This document shows positions 25,401 through 36,365 of a stretch of 64,000 nucleotides of DNA, one piece after another. The notes beneath the pieces were generated by a model. The model was not told where the DNA came from, did not search any database, and saw nothing but the letters and a program-made list of their open reading frames with translations. Made by a program: the position numbers and the translations under genes. The DNA lies in assembly GCF_000208745.1 (NCBI RefSeq), contig NC_030856.1:11221624-11285623 (forward strand), given 5' to 3'. Numbering within the stretch: the first letter of the stretch is position 1; each line of letters opens with the position of its first letter. This DNA is from Theobroma cacao (Eukaryota > Streptophyta > Magnoliopsida > Malvales > Malvaceae).

Positions 25401-26380
25401 TTTTTCAGTCTGCTCAGCTACATCAGCTTGATCTACAGCTACTAACGTCTTGGCCTTTCACACCTTCTCAACATGACCCATCTGTTGGCAAGACTTGTAT
25501 TTAACATTGGGCTTATACCAACAGTATCTTGCTGTATGATTTCTCTTCTTAAAATTAAGGCAATGAGGGTATTTAGTTGCAACACAACTTTACCTTTCTT
25601 CCTTTCATCAGCTTTGCTTCTTTTTCCATCATTATTCTTTGAACTATTTTTCCTAACTTTCAAGCCCTTTATCTTAGCCACTAAGGCATTCTCAAAAAAG
25701 TTTTCTCCCCTAAATGCTATTCTCTACCCTTTAGCTAGTAGAGCATTGATGAGCTCTTTAACAAAGATCCTGGTCAAGTCTTTTGAGTCTTCCAAAGACG
25801 AGATCTTTGAGTCAAATCTCTTTGGAATGTTGACTAAGATCTTGTTGACAACCCGTTTATCACTCACTTCTTCTCCCAACTACCTAAGTTGATTCACAAG
25901 CTTTAGTAGCTTGTCAATATAGTCTTAAATGCCTTCTCCTTCCTTCATTCTCATCAACTCAAGCTATCTTGAGAGGTTCAGCACCTACAAAACCCTTATT
26001 CTATCACTACCTAGATATTCCTCTTTCAAGATATCCCAAACTCTCTTCAAATCCTCATAGTTCATAATCTTTACAAGATTGACTCTGAAACAACTAATTA
26101 AAGACAAATAAAAGCTTTATATCACTGAGCAAGCTCTTCACTATGTTGGTTAATTTAGGCTATTGTGGGGTTAGCATGCCATTGCACTAGGATTTCACCA
26201 GACTCAATAACATTCCACAAGTCAAATGCCTTCAGATATGAGTGCATTTTTACTGCCCAAAAGGGATAATTGTTAGCGAATAAGACTAAAAGAGTGGCTA
26301 CACTAAAACCAGCTGTAGCCATAAGTTGAATCAAGAAAACTAACTCAAAAATTGAATCACAGGTCCTTTGAGAAATAGAG
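22441..26380 (-). pseudogene. Decayed Tork-like copia gag-pol
   Basis: The order on the minus strand is gag, protease, integrase, RT, RNase H, the Ty1/copia order. Seen: a gag region from about 26300 with a double zinc-finger-like [14 protein letters not shown] near 25540; the protease site, normally DSG, reads LLDGACFHHL at 25310-25340 and has lost its catalytic motif; the GAG-pre-integrase domain ETWHRRLGHVNYNSL (24825-25337); integrase SLNSDNGREYTSEEFE (about 24540-24590) and LPKKFWAEVVNIANYI (24196-24435); RT WKDAMDAKM, RAKWIYRIKVNLDG (23730-23890), LDVKLAFLNG (about 23570) and YVDDLL (about 23325); RNase H ending DIFTKSLGKERFEY (22441-22490). Many stops and frameshifts. The lineage is assigned from motif style and LTR ends. 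Confidence 0.83.
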
Positions 26381-26391
26381 CTCTGATAGCA

Positions 26392-26993
26392 TGAAGAACT
26401 TTTAAAGAAAAACCTTTTTTGGAAAAATGATAAACACTTAAAGAATAGAGGAAAATTGATTGAAAAAGCAATATATCAGACAATCATCAGCAACCACTAT
26501 GTACGGTTGCATTTTCATTTATATACTCTTCCAAAGGTTGTAAATTCCTTAAATTCAACCTTGGAAGATTAAATTGAGGTGAGTCGGCTAAGCACAGAAA
26601 ACAATAAATTACTTTATGTGCAGTACTAACGGTAACAAACTCAAACTAGTAGACATAGTTGTTAAGCCTCCAAGAAGAAGAATTAAAATGGTAGCACTAT
26701 TGTGAGGACAAGAAAAAAGTAAAGTAACAAGACCTAAACGACACAAGGAAGTGTCGTGCAACTTTAAATACAGAAAATAAGAAAATGGCATTTGTATCCA
26801 GCATTTCACTACATTAGGTACAAAGAAGTAAAACGACAAAGCTACTCAACGTTTAGACACTAAACATGAAACAAAAGAACATTGAAATCGTATAAAGAAC
26901 ATCCCTCTTCGACCTTCAACTTCCTGTTGGTCCCCGCCAAACCTTCAACCAGATACGGAATCTTCAACCAGATACGGAATCAGATCTTCAACA
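26392..26993 (-). repeat. 5' LTR of the Tork-like copia
   Basis: 602 bp. It carries a 19-bp direct duplication (TCTTCAACCAGATACGGAA, about 26942-26980) not found in the partner LTR. The primer-binding site lies at 26381-26391. Confidence 0.83.
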
Positions 26994-26998
26994 GTTGC

Positions 26999-27938
26999 AC
27001 TAGCAAGATCTATCATATTCCCAAAAGCATCACCAAACAGCCTAATCTAAACCGTGAGAACAAGGTGTAGGAAATTCCTCTATTATTGAAGTCCCAACCT
27101 CCAAGCCTCAAAGTCAAAGCTATTGATGAAAAGAAATTAATTTCCACATTGTTCATCACTGAGAAATGAGAATAAGAAAATTCTATAACAAATTAAATTA
27201 TAAATGGGGTCACTTCAGTTCACTTTGGGATAGTGCTTTCTTACGATTGTAAGAAGGCTAGTTTGTGACACCCATTTGCTTTTCTTTTCCTTATCCCTAC
27301 CCCTTTTAAGCAGTCAAATGTAAACAAAGAAAAGACACAATTTTCTCTCATTGCTTTCTCATGTTCATGTTGACTATCTCAAAATTGCTAGTGTAAAAGT
27401 ACCTAATATAATTTTGACCATTTTTGGGCACAGTACAATCTAGGCTAATTAGGATTGATAACTTCCTTTGTTTGACTTGCTTGTCTTGGGTTCCCAAAGT
27501 CCAGCCTTTGCCAATTTGAGTCAACGAAATTGCTAACAAGTATGTTTGCGTACACACTTGAATCTTCGCATTGATATATCTATATAGCACATTTATAGAC
27601 TTTGTGGACAATGTAGGTCAGATAATTATGTTGTTATGTGTTCTTTTCACATAGGAGATTTATATAATGTGTATTTTCTTGCTCTTTGCGCGTATGAAAT
27701 TTTTATGATGTATCCTTTTTTGACATTTTTATCAATTATTCAAGTTTCACAATTTAAAACAATATCTTTAATTTTAAATATAATAATAAGTNTTTAAAAC
27801 AATATCTTTAATTTTAAAATTATAATAATAAGTTTGTGTAAAAATTTTGTTCAAAAGAGTTTTTATATAAAGAAATATCCTTCAACTATATATATTCAAT
27901 TGATTGTCTTTTTTTCACGTACAAATAGATTTTCACAC

Positions 27939-27985
<47 letters not shown>

Positions 27986-29628
27986 CGTTAAAATTCTATG
28001 AGTGCCTTTATGAACAATATAAAACAGCTAGCATGGGTCTGGGAAAGATGGCCATGGACCCAGAGTTGATGCCAATTTACCGGGTCAATCAAGCCATACT
28101 TATGTAGACACCAAGGAAGCTGCTTAAAATGAGCATAATGGTGCACATTCCCCCCCCCCTCCCTCCTCCCTACACCACCTTGAAAGGAAAAAAATGGAAA
28201 TACAATGAGAAATTCATCCTAGTTATCGACCTAGCTCGTGATATGAAGTTTGTTTTTTCTCTTGCACATAAGTATAATTTTTTTTTTTTTTTGTGGAGGA
28301 ATAAATTGGATGAAAATGAAATTAGAATAGTAAGTCTAAATGGATAGAAATGGATCACAACATCAGGTTCTTGGAAGATAAAGTAGGATTTGGTTGCAAG
28401 ATAATTCATTGCGGCGAGTGATCATGTGGGACGGTTTGGAAAAGACGTCCGCGGGGAACAAACCCAGAGGGGCCTATATGAGAAACCAAAAGAAGGATTT
28501 GAAGGCCAAATGCACTGATCATTTTGGCATAAAATATATAAAAGTGATATGGAATTTGGAGGTGGTTCTATGTAGCCAGAGAACCACAACTTGAACTAGT
28601 ACAGGGCAACGACTAGTCAAATATTCCCCTTTCATATCATAATCTCAAAGGCTTACTATTACATTTCAAACCAATTCTCTCCTAGCAAGAAGGATCGATA
28701 ACTAGGACACCTTTGCCCTTTTAGCATCAAATGCGATTACATTTCGCCATCAATACCCTTAAAGAGAGCGGCTTGGCCAATAATTAGCTTGGGTTTTTGC
28801 TCTAAACATCAAAGCACTAAAGTTAATATTCCTCGACTTGACTTGGTTCATTTTTTATACTTACCTGTTGTGCCTTTCTTGCTATTATTTTTTGCTTTGG
28901 GGGCAAAACATAGTTTCCTCGTATAGTTAAGTTCATCTTTGGACCAAATGTAACATACGCTTTCGAGTCTGTCAACATCTAACCGATTTTTTTTTTCCGA
29001 TTTTGATGTTGTTTTCTCTTTTCCTTTCTTTATGCTGTATATTGATTCTCCGGTTGCGTGGGAGAATTCAAATTCTAATTCCTTATCATGCCATGAACCA
29101 TTGACCTCTTGATTCATTCACTCTAACCAACTTCAATCATAAATACTATCAAACAATTTAATTACTTATTAACATAGTCTAGATAGGACGGTGAGATGCA
29201 TATTAGTTGGAAGGGTAATATAATCTGCTTAATCCTTAGCTACTACGTATGCAAAATGGTTGCAGACCATGAGAATGACTAGCACTATCTCTATATTTAG
29301 TGAAACAATTGCAGATATTTCGCCTTACTTTAAGAGTCTCAATACCATTGTTCTTCTAAAGCTTTTATGTCATTTTCTAAGCATTAAAATGAAAATGAAA
29401 GTAGTATACCAAGAGTCTATGACTCTCTTTTTTCTTTTACTTCTATATGCGAATAAAGTTCATTTGAAAATAATCAATTTGAAAGCAATTGCTATGACAA
29501 CACCCACATTAGAATGGTTGGAGTGCTTTTACAAAATTACAAAGTAAAACAAAAGAGGCATACTGCCTTCTTTTTAGACTTCCCATTAGTAATCCCTTAG
29601 ATATACAAGCTAGCTCTATTATATTATA
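26999..29628. other. Intergenic DNA with microsatellite, no gene recognised
   Basis: A compound (CT)n(TA)n microsatellite occupies about 27940-27985 and a poly-C/poly-T pair lies at 28149-28290. Minus-strand frames at 28170-28409 and 28848-29117 (lysine-rich) match no family I know and lack supporting splice signals. This stretch also contains the downstream flank of the CCT gene. An N at 27792 marks an assembly join. Confidence 0.5.
27754..27832. repeat. 38-bp near-exact duplication around a single N
   Basis: 27754-27791 is repeated at 27793-27832, with two extra bases, on the two sides of the N at 27792. It is the third case of the same pattern in the window. Confidence 0.75.
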
Positions 29629-30916
29629 TCAACCAGCAATATAAGGTAAATACATCAGATTTGCCATAGCCTCTTGCAGCCACTCATCCTCATCGTGCTT
29701 TATCTGCAAAGCAATAAAATGACAAAACATCATTGCCTGAAGAGGGAACTTAAGTCCATCGATCTAAATAGTAAATAAATGAATCTTTTCTGACATGAGC
29801 TGATCCTGTCAACAACTTTTATATGTAAAAGTTATATCCTAGATCTTCTTCTTCCATTTATCTATTTATTCATTAATATAAATGAAGATAGTTATGTGGG
29901 AAATTTATGTACCTGGACCGAATCCCAGCAATACGAGTTTTTCTCACCGGTTGAATTGTCATCTTCCTTCTTCATCACCATTTCTTCTTCACATAGTTCA
30001 GTGTTCCTGGCAAATCTTCCCCGGACTCTAACCCTTCTATCAGCCAGGGTTTTCCGGCAAGCATACTGTATAATAAGCAATGAAATAGAGTCAATGCACA
30101 TTCTTGTTGGATATAACATCTAGACGGACAGAGAGAGAGAGAGAGAGAAAGGGAGATCAGAGAAAAGGAAGAGACCTTGATAGTCTTGTTAAAGTTCCTT
30201 TGATTTCGCTTCTTCAAGTATCTAAGAATTCTGTCTTTCCTTTCTTCTACTGAATACCGGCCAACCTTAAGATTGCTGTCTTCCATAGCCGGCTGCATTC
30301 GATTGCCTTGAATTCCCTGTTAAAAAAAATTATAAGAAAGATAACAAGAACTAAGTACCCCAAAGCACATTTATATAAGCTAATATTTCATATCTGTAGT
30401 TATTGGTTTAAACCATTTCATGAAATTTTATAAAACCACACAATGCAGAAAAGAGACAGAAAGAAAGTGAATTCATACCCAAGTTTCTCCCACAGTTGGA
30501 TCAACCGGCTTGAAATCCTGATGAACAAAACCGCTGCATTCTTCTCCAAACTCACAGACATCCTGCAATTGATATCTGCCACCAAAATTTTGGATGGTTC
30601 CAATGCCACAGAACCCTGCGACGTTGTTGTCAGGAAATCCTGTAGGGACAGCCAAGTCCGACGAAATCCCAATTAGCTCCGGAAACAATGCTGCTGGAAC
30701 TGAAGATGTTATATTAGGTTCTTGCTGCGGAACATCAAGTCCACCACCGTTGTCTAAAAACATTGGAAAACCAATCTCTTGATCTCCCCATGCTGCACCA
30801 GAAATTGCACCGGCAGAACCAATATAGTTATCTTGGGAAATCAACAATGGATTTTGGAACTGAGAAAAATCATTGGAGAAGGAATAATTAGAGTAGAACT
30901 GAGGAACAGAAGCCAT
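29629..30916 (-). CDS. CCT-motif family protein (ASML2/CMF type)
   Basis: Exons 30479-30916, 30176-30316, 29913-30065 and 29629-29703 join in frame to 268 codons plus TGA; every intron has GT-AG borders and every exon is in phase 0. The N-terminal 146 residues are S/N/Q/G/P-rich with many aromatic residues, a likely activation region. Residues about 172-214 form a CCT domain (RKDRILRYLKKRNQRNF, then YACRKTLADRRVRVRGRFAR), split by intron 2. The C-terminus ends EWLQEAMANLMYLPYIAG. There is no B-box and no receiver domain, so it is neither a CONSTANS-like nor a PRR protein; it fits the CCT-motif-family proteins related to Arabidopsis ASML2. CCT domains carry the nuclear signal and bind DNA or NF-Y subunits, so a nuclear transcriptional regulator is expected; target genes cannot be read from the sequence. 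The gene looks intact. Confidence 0.9.
30127..30149. repeat. (GA)n microsatellite in CCT-gene intron 2
   Basis: About ten GA units, CT on the coding strand, about 30 bp inside the 5' end of the 110-bp intron 2. It lies between donor 30175 and acceptor 30066 and is a likely polymorphic site. Confidence 0.8.
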
Positions 30917-31005
30917 TGAAGAAGAGAAGGAAGAAGGAAAGGTTGAAAGGGAATAGATGTTGGGATTGTTGGTCTTGAGTCACTTAAGGCTTAAAAGGGT
31001 TGCTG

Positions 31006-31016
31006 CATATATATAG
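31006..31016 (-). promoter_or_regulatory. TATA box of the CCT gene
   Basis: CTATATATATG on the minus strand lies about 90 bp upstream of the start codon at 30916, leaving room for a 5' leader of about 60 nt. No other TATA-like site is nearer. Confidence 0.55.
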
Positions 31017-34000
31017 TCCATGTGCAAGTGCACTGCTTTGCTTTGCTTTGCTTGCAAGTTGACGACGCTGTGCACTCGAAATTAGGAAAGACAAGCAGCT
31101 TGGATAATAATCAAGTCTTAAACTCACAATCAACATCGGATGTTTCTCTAGAGCTGTAAAAGTCTAAATAGGATATAATTAACGAATCGAATATTTCACC
31201 CGCTTCATTCTTTCTGTTACTTATCATTTCCTTTTTTGATTTTTTTAAAGCAAAACCAAGCAAATAAAACTATAATTTTATTTATTTATTTATTTATTTA
31301 AAAATAAACAAATAATTAAAGAGATAAACATCAAAACTTTTCATTAATCTATGACGTAATGTTGACTTTTATTATTACGCTTTAATTACCTTGAATTTTC
31401 CCATTATATATATTTCTGTTTTGGTTGAGTTTTGAAAAACATAAATAACGCAATATAGTTTTTTTTTTTTTTTATGAGCTAGTAATAAAAGAAAAACTGA
31501 ACACAGAATAGGCTTGACAATAAAAAATTAATAAATCAGCAATTTCCACCTATACATTTTTATTGAATGTGAAATTTTATTTTATAACTTTTTTGAAAAT
31601 TTATTTAAATTATGTAAATGAAATATTTCAGGAAATATTCTTTCAACATTAATTTTTTTTAAAATAATATAATAGAAAATTTTATATTTATCCATAATGA
31701 AAATATAACACCAATTAGAACATTTTGAGTTTATTTGAAAGAAAAATAATTATTTATATTATCTATAATAATTAAATTTTGTAAGAATATAATATATTTT
31801 TTTCTCAAGTATTTTGTTTACTCAAAGTAATAGTTTGTTATTTATTTCTACATTAAATGACCTTTTCTTCTCTTTTGGGTACTAATTTTGTTAAGAAATG
31901 CATTAAGTTGGGTTCAACTCATTATTCTCCACGTGCTTCTTTTGTTCTTCAAAGAGCACTGAGTTTGGTAATTACAGGACTCCGTTGATTCTTCATGAAT
32001 AAGCTGACTCAGTTTCTGTGCATGGCCAGTTGTCTCTCTTGCATGTATTAAACAAACATTGTTTAAGCTTTTCTGCATGCATTCATTACGAGTATTAAAA
32101 ACAAAATAAATAATGAAATTAAACAAAACCAAGGCATTTTAAATTTGTAATAATTTTTTTTTATGATACAAATTTGGATTTAAAAGGGGATCAAAACCCT
32201 GAATTTCATGTAAGATAAAATTAAAAGAACAACCTCAATTCTGTTCAATTTAGACTAATTTAAATTCTCCATTTTGAAATCAAGTTGTACAAAACGATTT
32301 TTTTTATTAAACCAAAATAAAAACAAATATTAAAATTCATTCATTTCTTTTTTATTAATATTTTTTCCAATTCACTGGTCATCGTTATTTCATTTATCGA
32401 ATCTGTTTAGTAGTTCCATAAAGAAATCGTAATAATCGGGTGCCTACAGTATGAAGTATTTGTTAGAAAAGTAACGGAAGTCGAGCTTTAATTGATTTGA
32501 GAAAAAACAATTTAAACTTAATTAATTAAATCATTACTTGTATTAGGATTTTCCAATTCAGATAAAACTTGATTGGACCAAAATAACAAGTTGATGGTTT
32601 AATTGGATATCAAACAAAAAGATATGTAGGAACTGAATATTGGAACCCTGACCTGACCTGAGATGGAAGAACTTTATCTCACTTTAATGCCTTTCTCTTT
32701 TCTTTTTCCCCCACCATTTTTCTTTGCACCAAACTCATGAGCAATTATATTTCCTTTCTGTCTTATTTATTTTGGAAAGGGGGATTTGGAAATAGAAGGA
32801 AAAGGGAAAAAAAAGTGAGTTTTATGTTCAGGTGCATGATCAAAGTTAAAGGCTAATGGGGACCCAAATAAAGGTACGAGCATGAGATTACTATTCCTTA
32901 TATTGTTAAAGCTGTACACCACAAATAGTACTAAAAGCTCTAGCCTACTTATGTAGCCACAGAATCTAACACATGGCTTGTAAGATTTTGCTTTCAAATT
33001 AAAGTACATCAAATATCCCCCCCATCCCCTCCCCTCCCCTCCCCTCCCCAAGTTTTTTTTTCTCTTCTTATTGATTTCTTCAACTTTTGAAGCCGTTTAT
33101 AGCAATAACCCACGAAGTAATTTGGCATACATATGTCTTCTCAAATCTCAATACGGTAAAATTTACATTCTTTTTTGTTTGTATATGGAATGAACTATTA
33201 AGTACCCATGGCTCTTTTGTAGATAAATATATGTATATGAGATTAAGATTCCTCAAAACAAGGTCTTGTTGAGCTGCTTTTTCGACATGACATGTTTTTG
33301 GCAGGAACATGTTCTGTTGATCATTCATCAGTACAATTTTGGGAGGAAAGGTTCTCGTTGAGTTTCCATATGCTTGAATTAAAGTTATCTAATCACTGTA
33401 AATTCTTTCTCTTTTTCACTTAATTTTGTCCAAAAAATTCCTTCTCATCAAGTGGGTGTCTTGACAAGTTCTGTTTAAGATATAGAAAATAAAAGGCAGC
33501 GGAGAATAATTGGATATTTTAATCGCAAAAATATCTGTCAACAGAAATTAGTTGAATCTATCACAGCTTAGACTTGATCTAGCGATTATTATTCTCTTTT
33601 AAGATGATTACAATTTAATTAATTTCTGAATCCTTCGAATCCCTTCAATTTTTTCATATGTATAAGAGTTTTATTTCGGTCTTAACAGTATAATATTTGA
33701 TAAGAAACAAAAGAAAATAAGTAGGAAGAAGAAGAAAAATAAGCTTCTTTTGTTTGGTGTTTGGTAGAAGAGATGGAACATGAAAATAAAAAAAAAAAAA
33801 TTAAAGACAAAACAAAAGCTAAGATAATTGATTCTATTTGAATAAATGTGTGTTCCTTTTATTTTTATTTTTTCTCCTCACATTTTCATCTATTCTCTTT
33901 ATGTCCTATAGCTTCCCTTTTTTACCAAAAGAGGGAATATGAAATTTTTCTCCTCCTTTTTCCTGCCACCATGTTTGTTCCCTCCTATCCAATTAAGGTA

Positions 34001-34214
34001 GCATAAGTTTCAGGTTCTAAAAGAAGAAGCAATAGTTAGTATTGTAATCCATTAAGTAGCAAGAGGAGAAATGCTGTGCCCACACTATGAACATGATCAT
34101 TATTGGCAGATGTCACTTTCACCCTGGATGCTGGAAAAAAAGCTCTGAAATATGTTTGCACCAATGATAATGATCATCACTATCCAGTCATACCAAGATA
34201 CTATTTTTTCTTTT
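31017..34214. other. Upstream/intergenic DNA, no gene recognised
   Basis: AT-rich with TTTA repeats (31279-31300). A (CCCCT)n pentanucleotide run lies at about 33025-33049. Frames here (31914-32132, 32767-33051, 33080-33328 minus) show no recognisable domain. The first few hundred bases may hold promoter elements of the CCT gene, none of which I could identify. Confidence 0.5.
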
Positions 34215-34575
34215 TCATATCTATTTGTAGAAACCTGAAAGTTTATTAATTTATACCTTTCGTTATTAGATTTGAAGGTTTATTCTATGCTTTTTATTTC
34301 TTTTTTTCATATCTTTTTGTAGAAACCAGTAAGTTTATTAATGTATACCTTCAGTTATTAGAACTGAAGGTTTATTCTATTCTTTTTATTATTATTTTTC
34401 ATATCCTTTTGTGGAAGCCTCAAAGTTTATTAATTTATACCGTTAGTTGTTGGAATTGAATGTTCACTCTATGCTTTTTATTATTTTTCTTCATATCTTT
34501 TTGTGGAAACCTGAAAGTGTATTAATTTGTACCTTTGGTTATTAGAATTGAACGTTTATTCTATGTTTTTTTTCT
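34215..34575. repeat. 92-bp tandem repeat, four copies
   Basis: Units start at TCATATC at 34215, 34307, 34399 and 34491, an exactly regular 92-bp period. Each has GAAACCTGAAAGTTTATTAAT, then a GTTATTAGA...GAAGG block, then a T-rich spacer. Copies differ by about 10-20 percent by eye; the last is truncated. No coding frame runs through the units. Confidence 0.88.
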
Positions 34576-35058
34576 TCTCTTGTTTGAACTTTACTCTGGA
34601 AGCTTTCTTATGAATTTGAAAGGGTATCTGGTTCAACATGATTTTTTCAAAAAAAAGGAATAGTATTAATTATCTTAAAAATTTGATTCCTAGCTTTTCT
34701 TGTCTTTTTCCTTTAATCCTGCATACATATATACATACAAATATATAAGCAAGCTTGGGTTCTACTTTTTCTTAGTAATGCAGTCAGTAAAGGAGAAATT
34801 ATTATGTAAGTCGTCTAACAAATAACAATGTCATGGGTGTTTAAAAATGATCACGTGGACATATATGAATTCATTTTCTTCATTAGTAAGACTCGTATAT
34901 ATTTAAATAATACGTGATATAGTTTGATTTGTACGATATATCATTGAAATGAAACGATACTTGACCTAAAATATGCCTCAACACCTACTATTCCTACAAG
35001 TTCTAGAAAATAAGTGTGCATCTACTAACAATGGTTCTCCCTCAATGCACACTTATTT

Positions 35059-35780
35059 AGTTAAATGCTCAGATTGAGAATAAACGTTTGGATATTTTTT
35101 CAATTGAGAACTAAACGTTTCAATTATAATAATTAAGAATCAAATCTTTTCGATTCCTTATAATTAAAAGCTAAATTGACAGATAAATGGAACGTATATC
35201 ACACGCATTTAATTGCCATGTCATTAAGATATGCAATTTTATGTCTCGTGACTCCCTTAGAACACAATTTTTTTTTTTAGGCAACTTTGAAAAATGTAGA
35301 GGCAGACTCTCCTAGAACACAAATTTTTTTCTTTCTCTCATGTCACTCTTGCTTTTCTTTTTGTTACACTTCATATTGAAAGTGTAGTTGTTACACGTTA
35401 AGTTAAAAATTTAATTATTACACGTCATATTGAAAAATATAATTATTACATATCATGTTGAAGATTTAATTATTACATGCCATATTAAAGATTTAGTTGT
35501 TACACTATGTTGAAAAATTTAGTTGTTACATCCATAATGAAAAAGTTGTTAAACGTCATGATATAATTTGAACCGTTTTAACTTAACAAAAAAGATTTTA
35601 TAATAAAAAAAACTTGACAGTTCATGTCATGTGTGTGTCTTACATAAGCCAGACACCTTTCATCTTAGTCTTTAATTGTAAAGAACCAAAAACGTTTAGT
35701 CCTTAATTATTACAATTGAAACGCTTAGTCCTTAATTGAAAAGATGCTCAAACGTTTAGACCCAATTTGAGCATTTAACC
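35059..35780. mobile_element. Mutator-type TIR element, TSD CACTTATTT
   Basis: A 722-bp element. The left end AGTTAAATGCTCAGATTG and the right end, read inverted, GGTTAAATGCTCAAATTG begin terminal inverted repeats of about 110 bp. A perfect 9-bp direct repeat CACTTATTT flanks it (35050-35058, 35781-35789), the Mutator duplication length. No transposase frame. Outside it, a roughly 29-bp repeat (CCTACAAGTT core) occurs at about 34983 and 35850. Confidence 0.82.
35386..35550. repeat. About 28-31-bp tandem repeat within the TIR element
   Basis: Six to seven degenerate units of the type AATTATTACA-CATATTGAAGATTT. Unit length drifts between about 26 and 31 bp. It forms the centre of the Mutator-type element. 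Confidence 0.7.
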
Positions 35781-35924
35781 CACTTATTTTATTGTGAACC
35801 TTTTATTTAGTGCCTCTTTGGAAATGACTTGCTCGGAGTTATCCCCCACCTATTATTCCTACAAGTTGTAGAAAAATCTTAGGTAGGATTTTTTGTTTTA
35901 ACTTGCAAAAAAAAAAAAGACATA

Positions 35925-36365
35925 ATTAATATTTTAAAGTTTTATTGTATTATTCAAAAATTTTAAATAAATTTTTATTATTTTATTACATTTAATCAAG
36001 TTTTTATATTTTTATTTTAGGTTAAATAGGTTACTAACTATCATTAATCTAAATATGACTTGTTATTTATATATCATGTGGCACTAATGTGATGCTAACG
36101 TGAGGTTACAATGACATGTAACCATTTCATTATATCACATTAACATATCACATCATCATTCATTATTATATATCAATATACCATATTAACATCATGTGAT
36201 ATAAAATGATAAGTGACATATTTTGACTAATAACAAGTTAATTAATTGTTAATCATAAGATTTATTTCACCTAAAATAAAAACACAAAAACCTAATTGAA
36301 CGTAATAAAAGAATAAAGATTTATTTGAATTTTTCTAATTAGTTGAAGAATTCTTTTTAAAATGC
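35925..36365. mobile_element. Probable MITE with long inverted repeats
   Basis: The left arm (about 35925-36075) and the right arm (about 36220-36365) are inverted copies: blocks such as TATTTTTATTTTAGGT and TGACTTGTTATT recur in reverse complement. The total is about 440 bp, AT-rich, with no frame. The outer ends are indistinct and I could not fix a TSD, so the superfamily is open; the arm style resembles Mutator MITEs. Confidence 0.5.

Larger units (their letters stand above)
16976..26993 (-). mobile_element. Tork-like Ty1/copia element carrying a nested gypsy
   Basis: The element is bounded by two LTRs (16976-17525 and 26392-26993) with inverted ends TGTTGAAGA / GTTCTTCA on the minus strand, flanked by GTTAC (16971-16975) and GTTGC (26994-26998), a 5-bp TSD with one mismatch. 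Total length is 10,018 bp; removing the nested gypsy (17606-22440) leaves about 5.2 kb, a normal copia size. The primer-binding site next to the right LTR reads TGCTATCAGAG, one base from the initiator-Met tRNA type. The LTRs have diverged by many substitutions and indels, so the insertion is old. Coding capacity is lost. Confidence 0.87.

Noticed and set aside
28848..29117. Lysine-rich 89-aa minus frame
   Set aside because: No family resemblance and no splice or promoter context; low-complexity composition.
35050..35300. Reading 1231-4198 and 56907-59852 as the two LTRs of one 58-kb element
   Set aside because: The right copy has its own TSD (TCATC) on both sides and intact cellular genes lie between the two.
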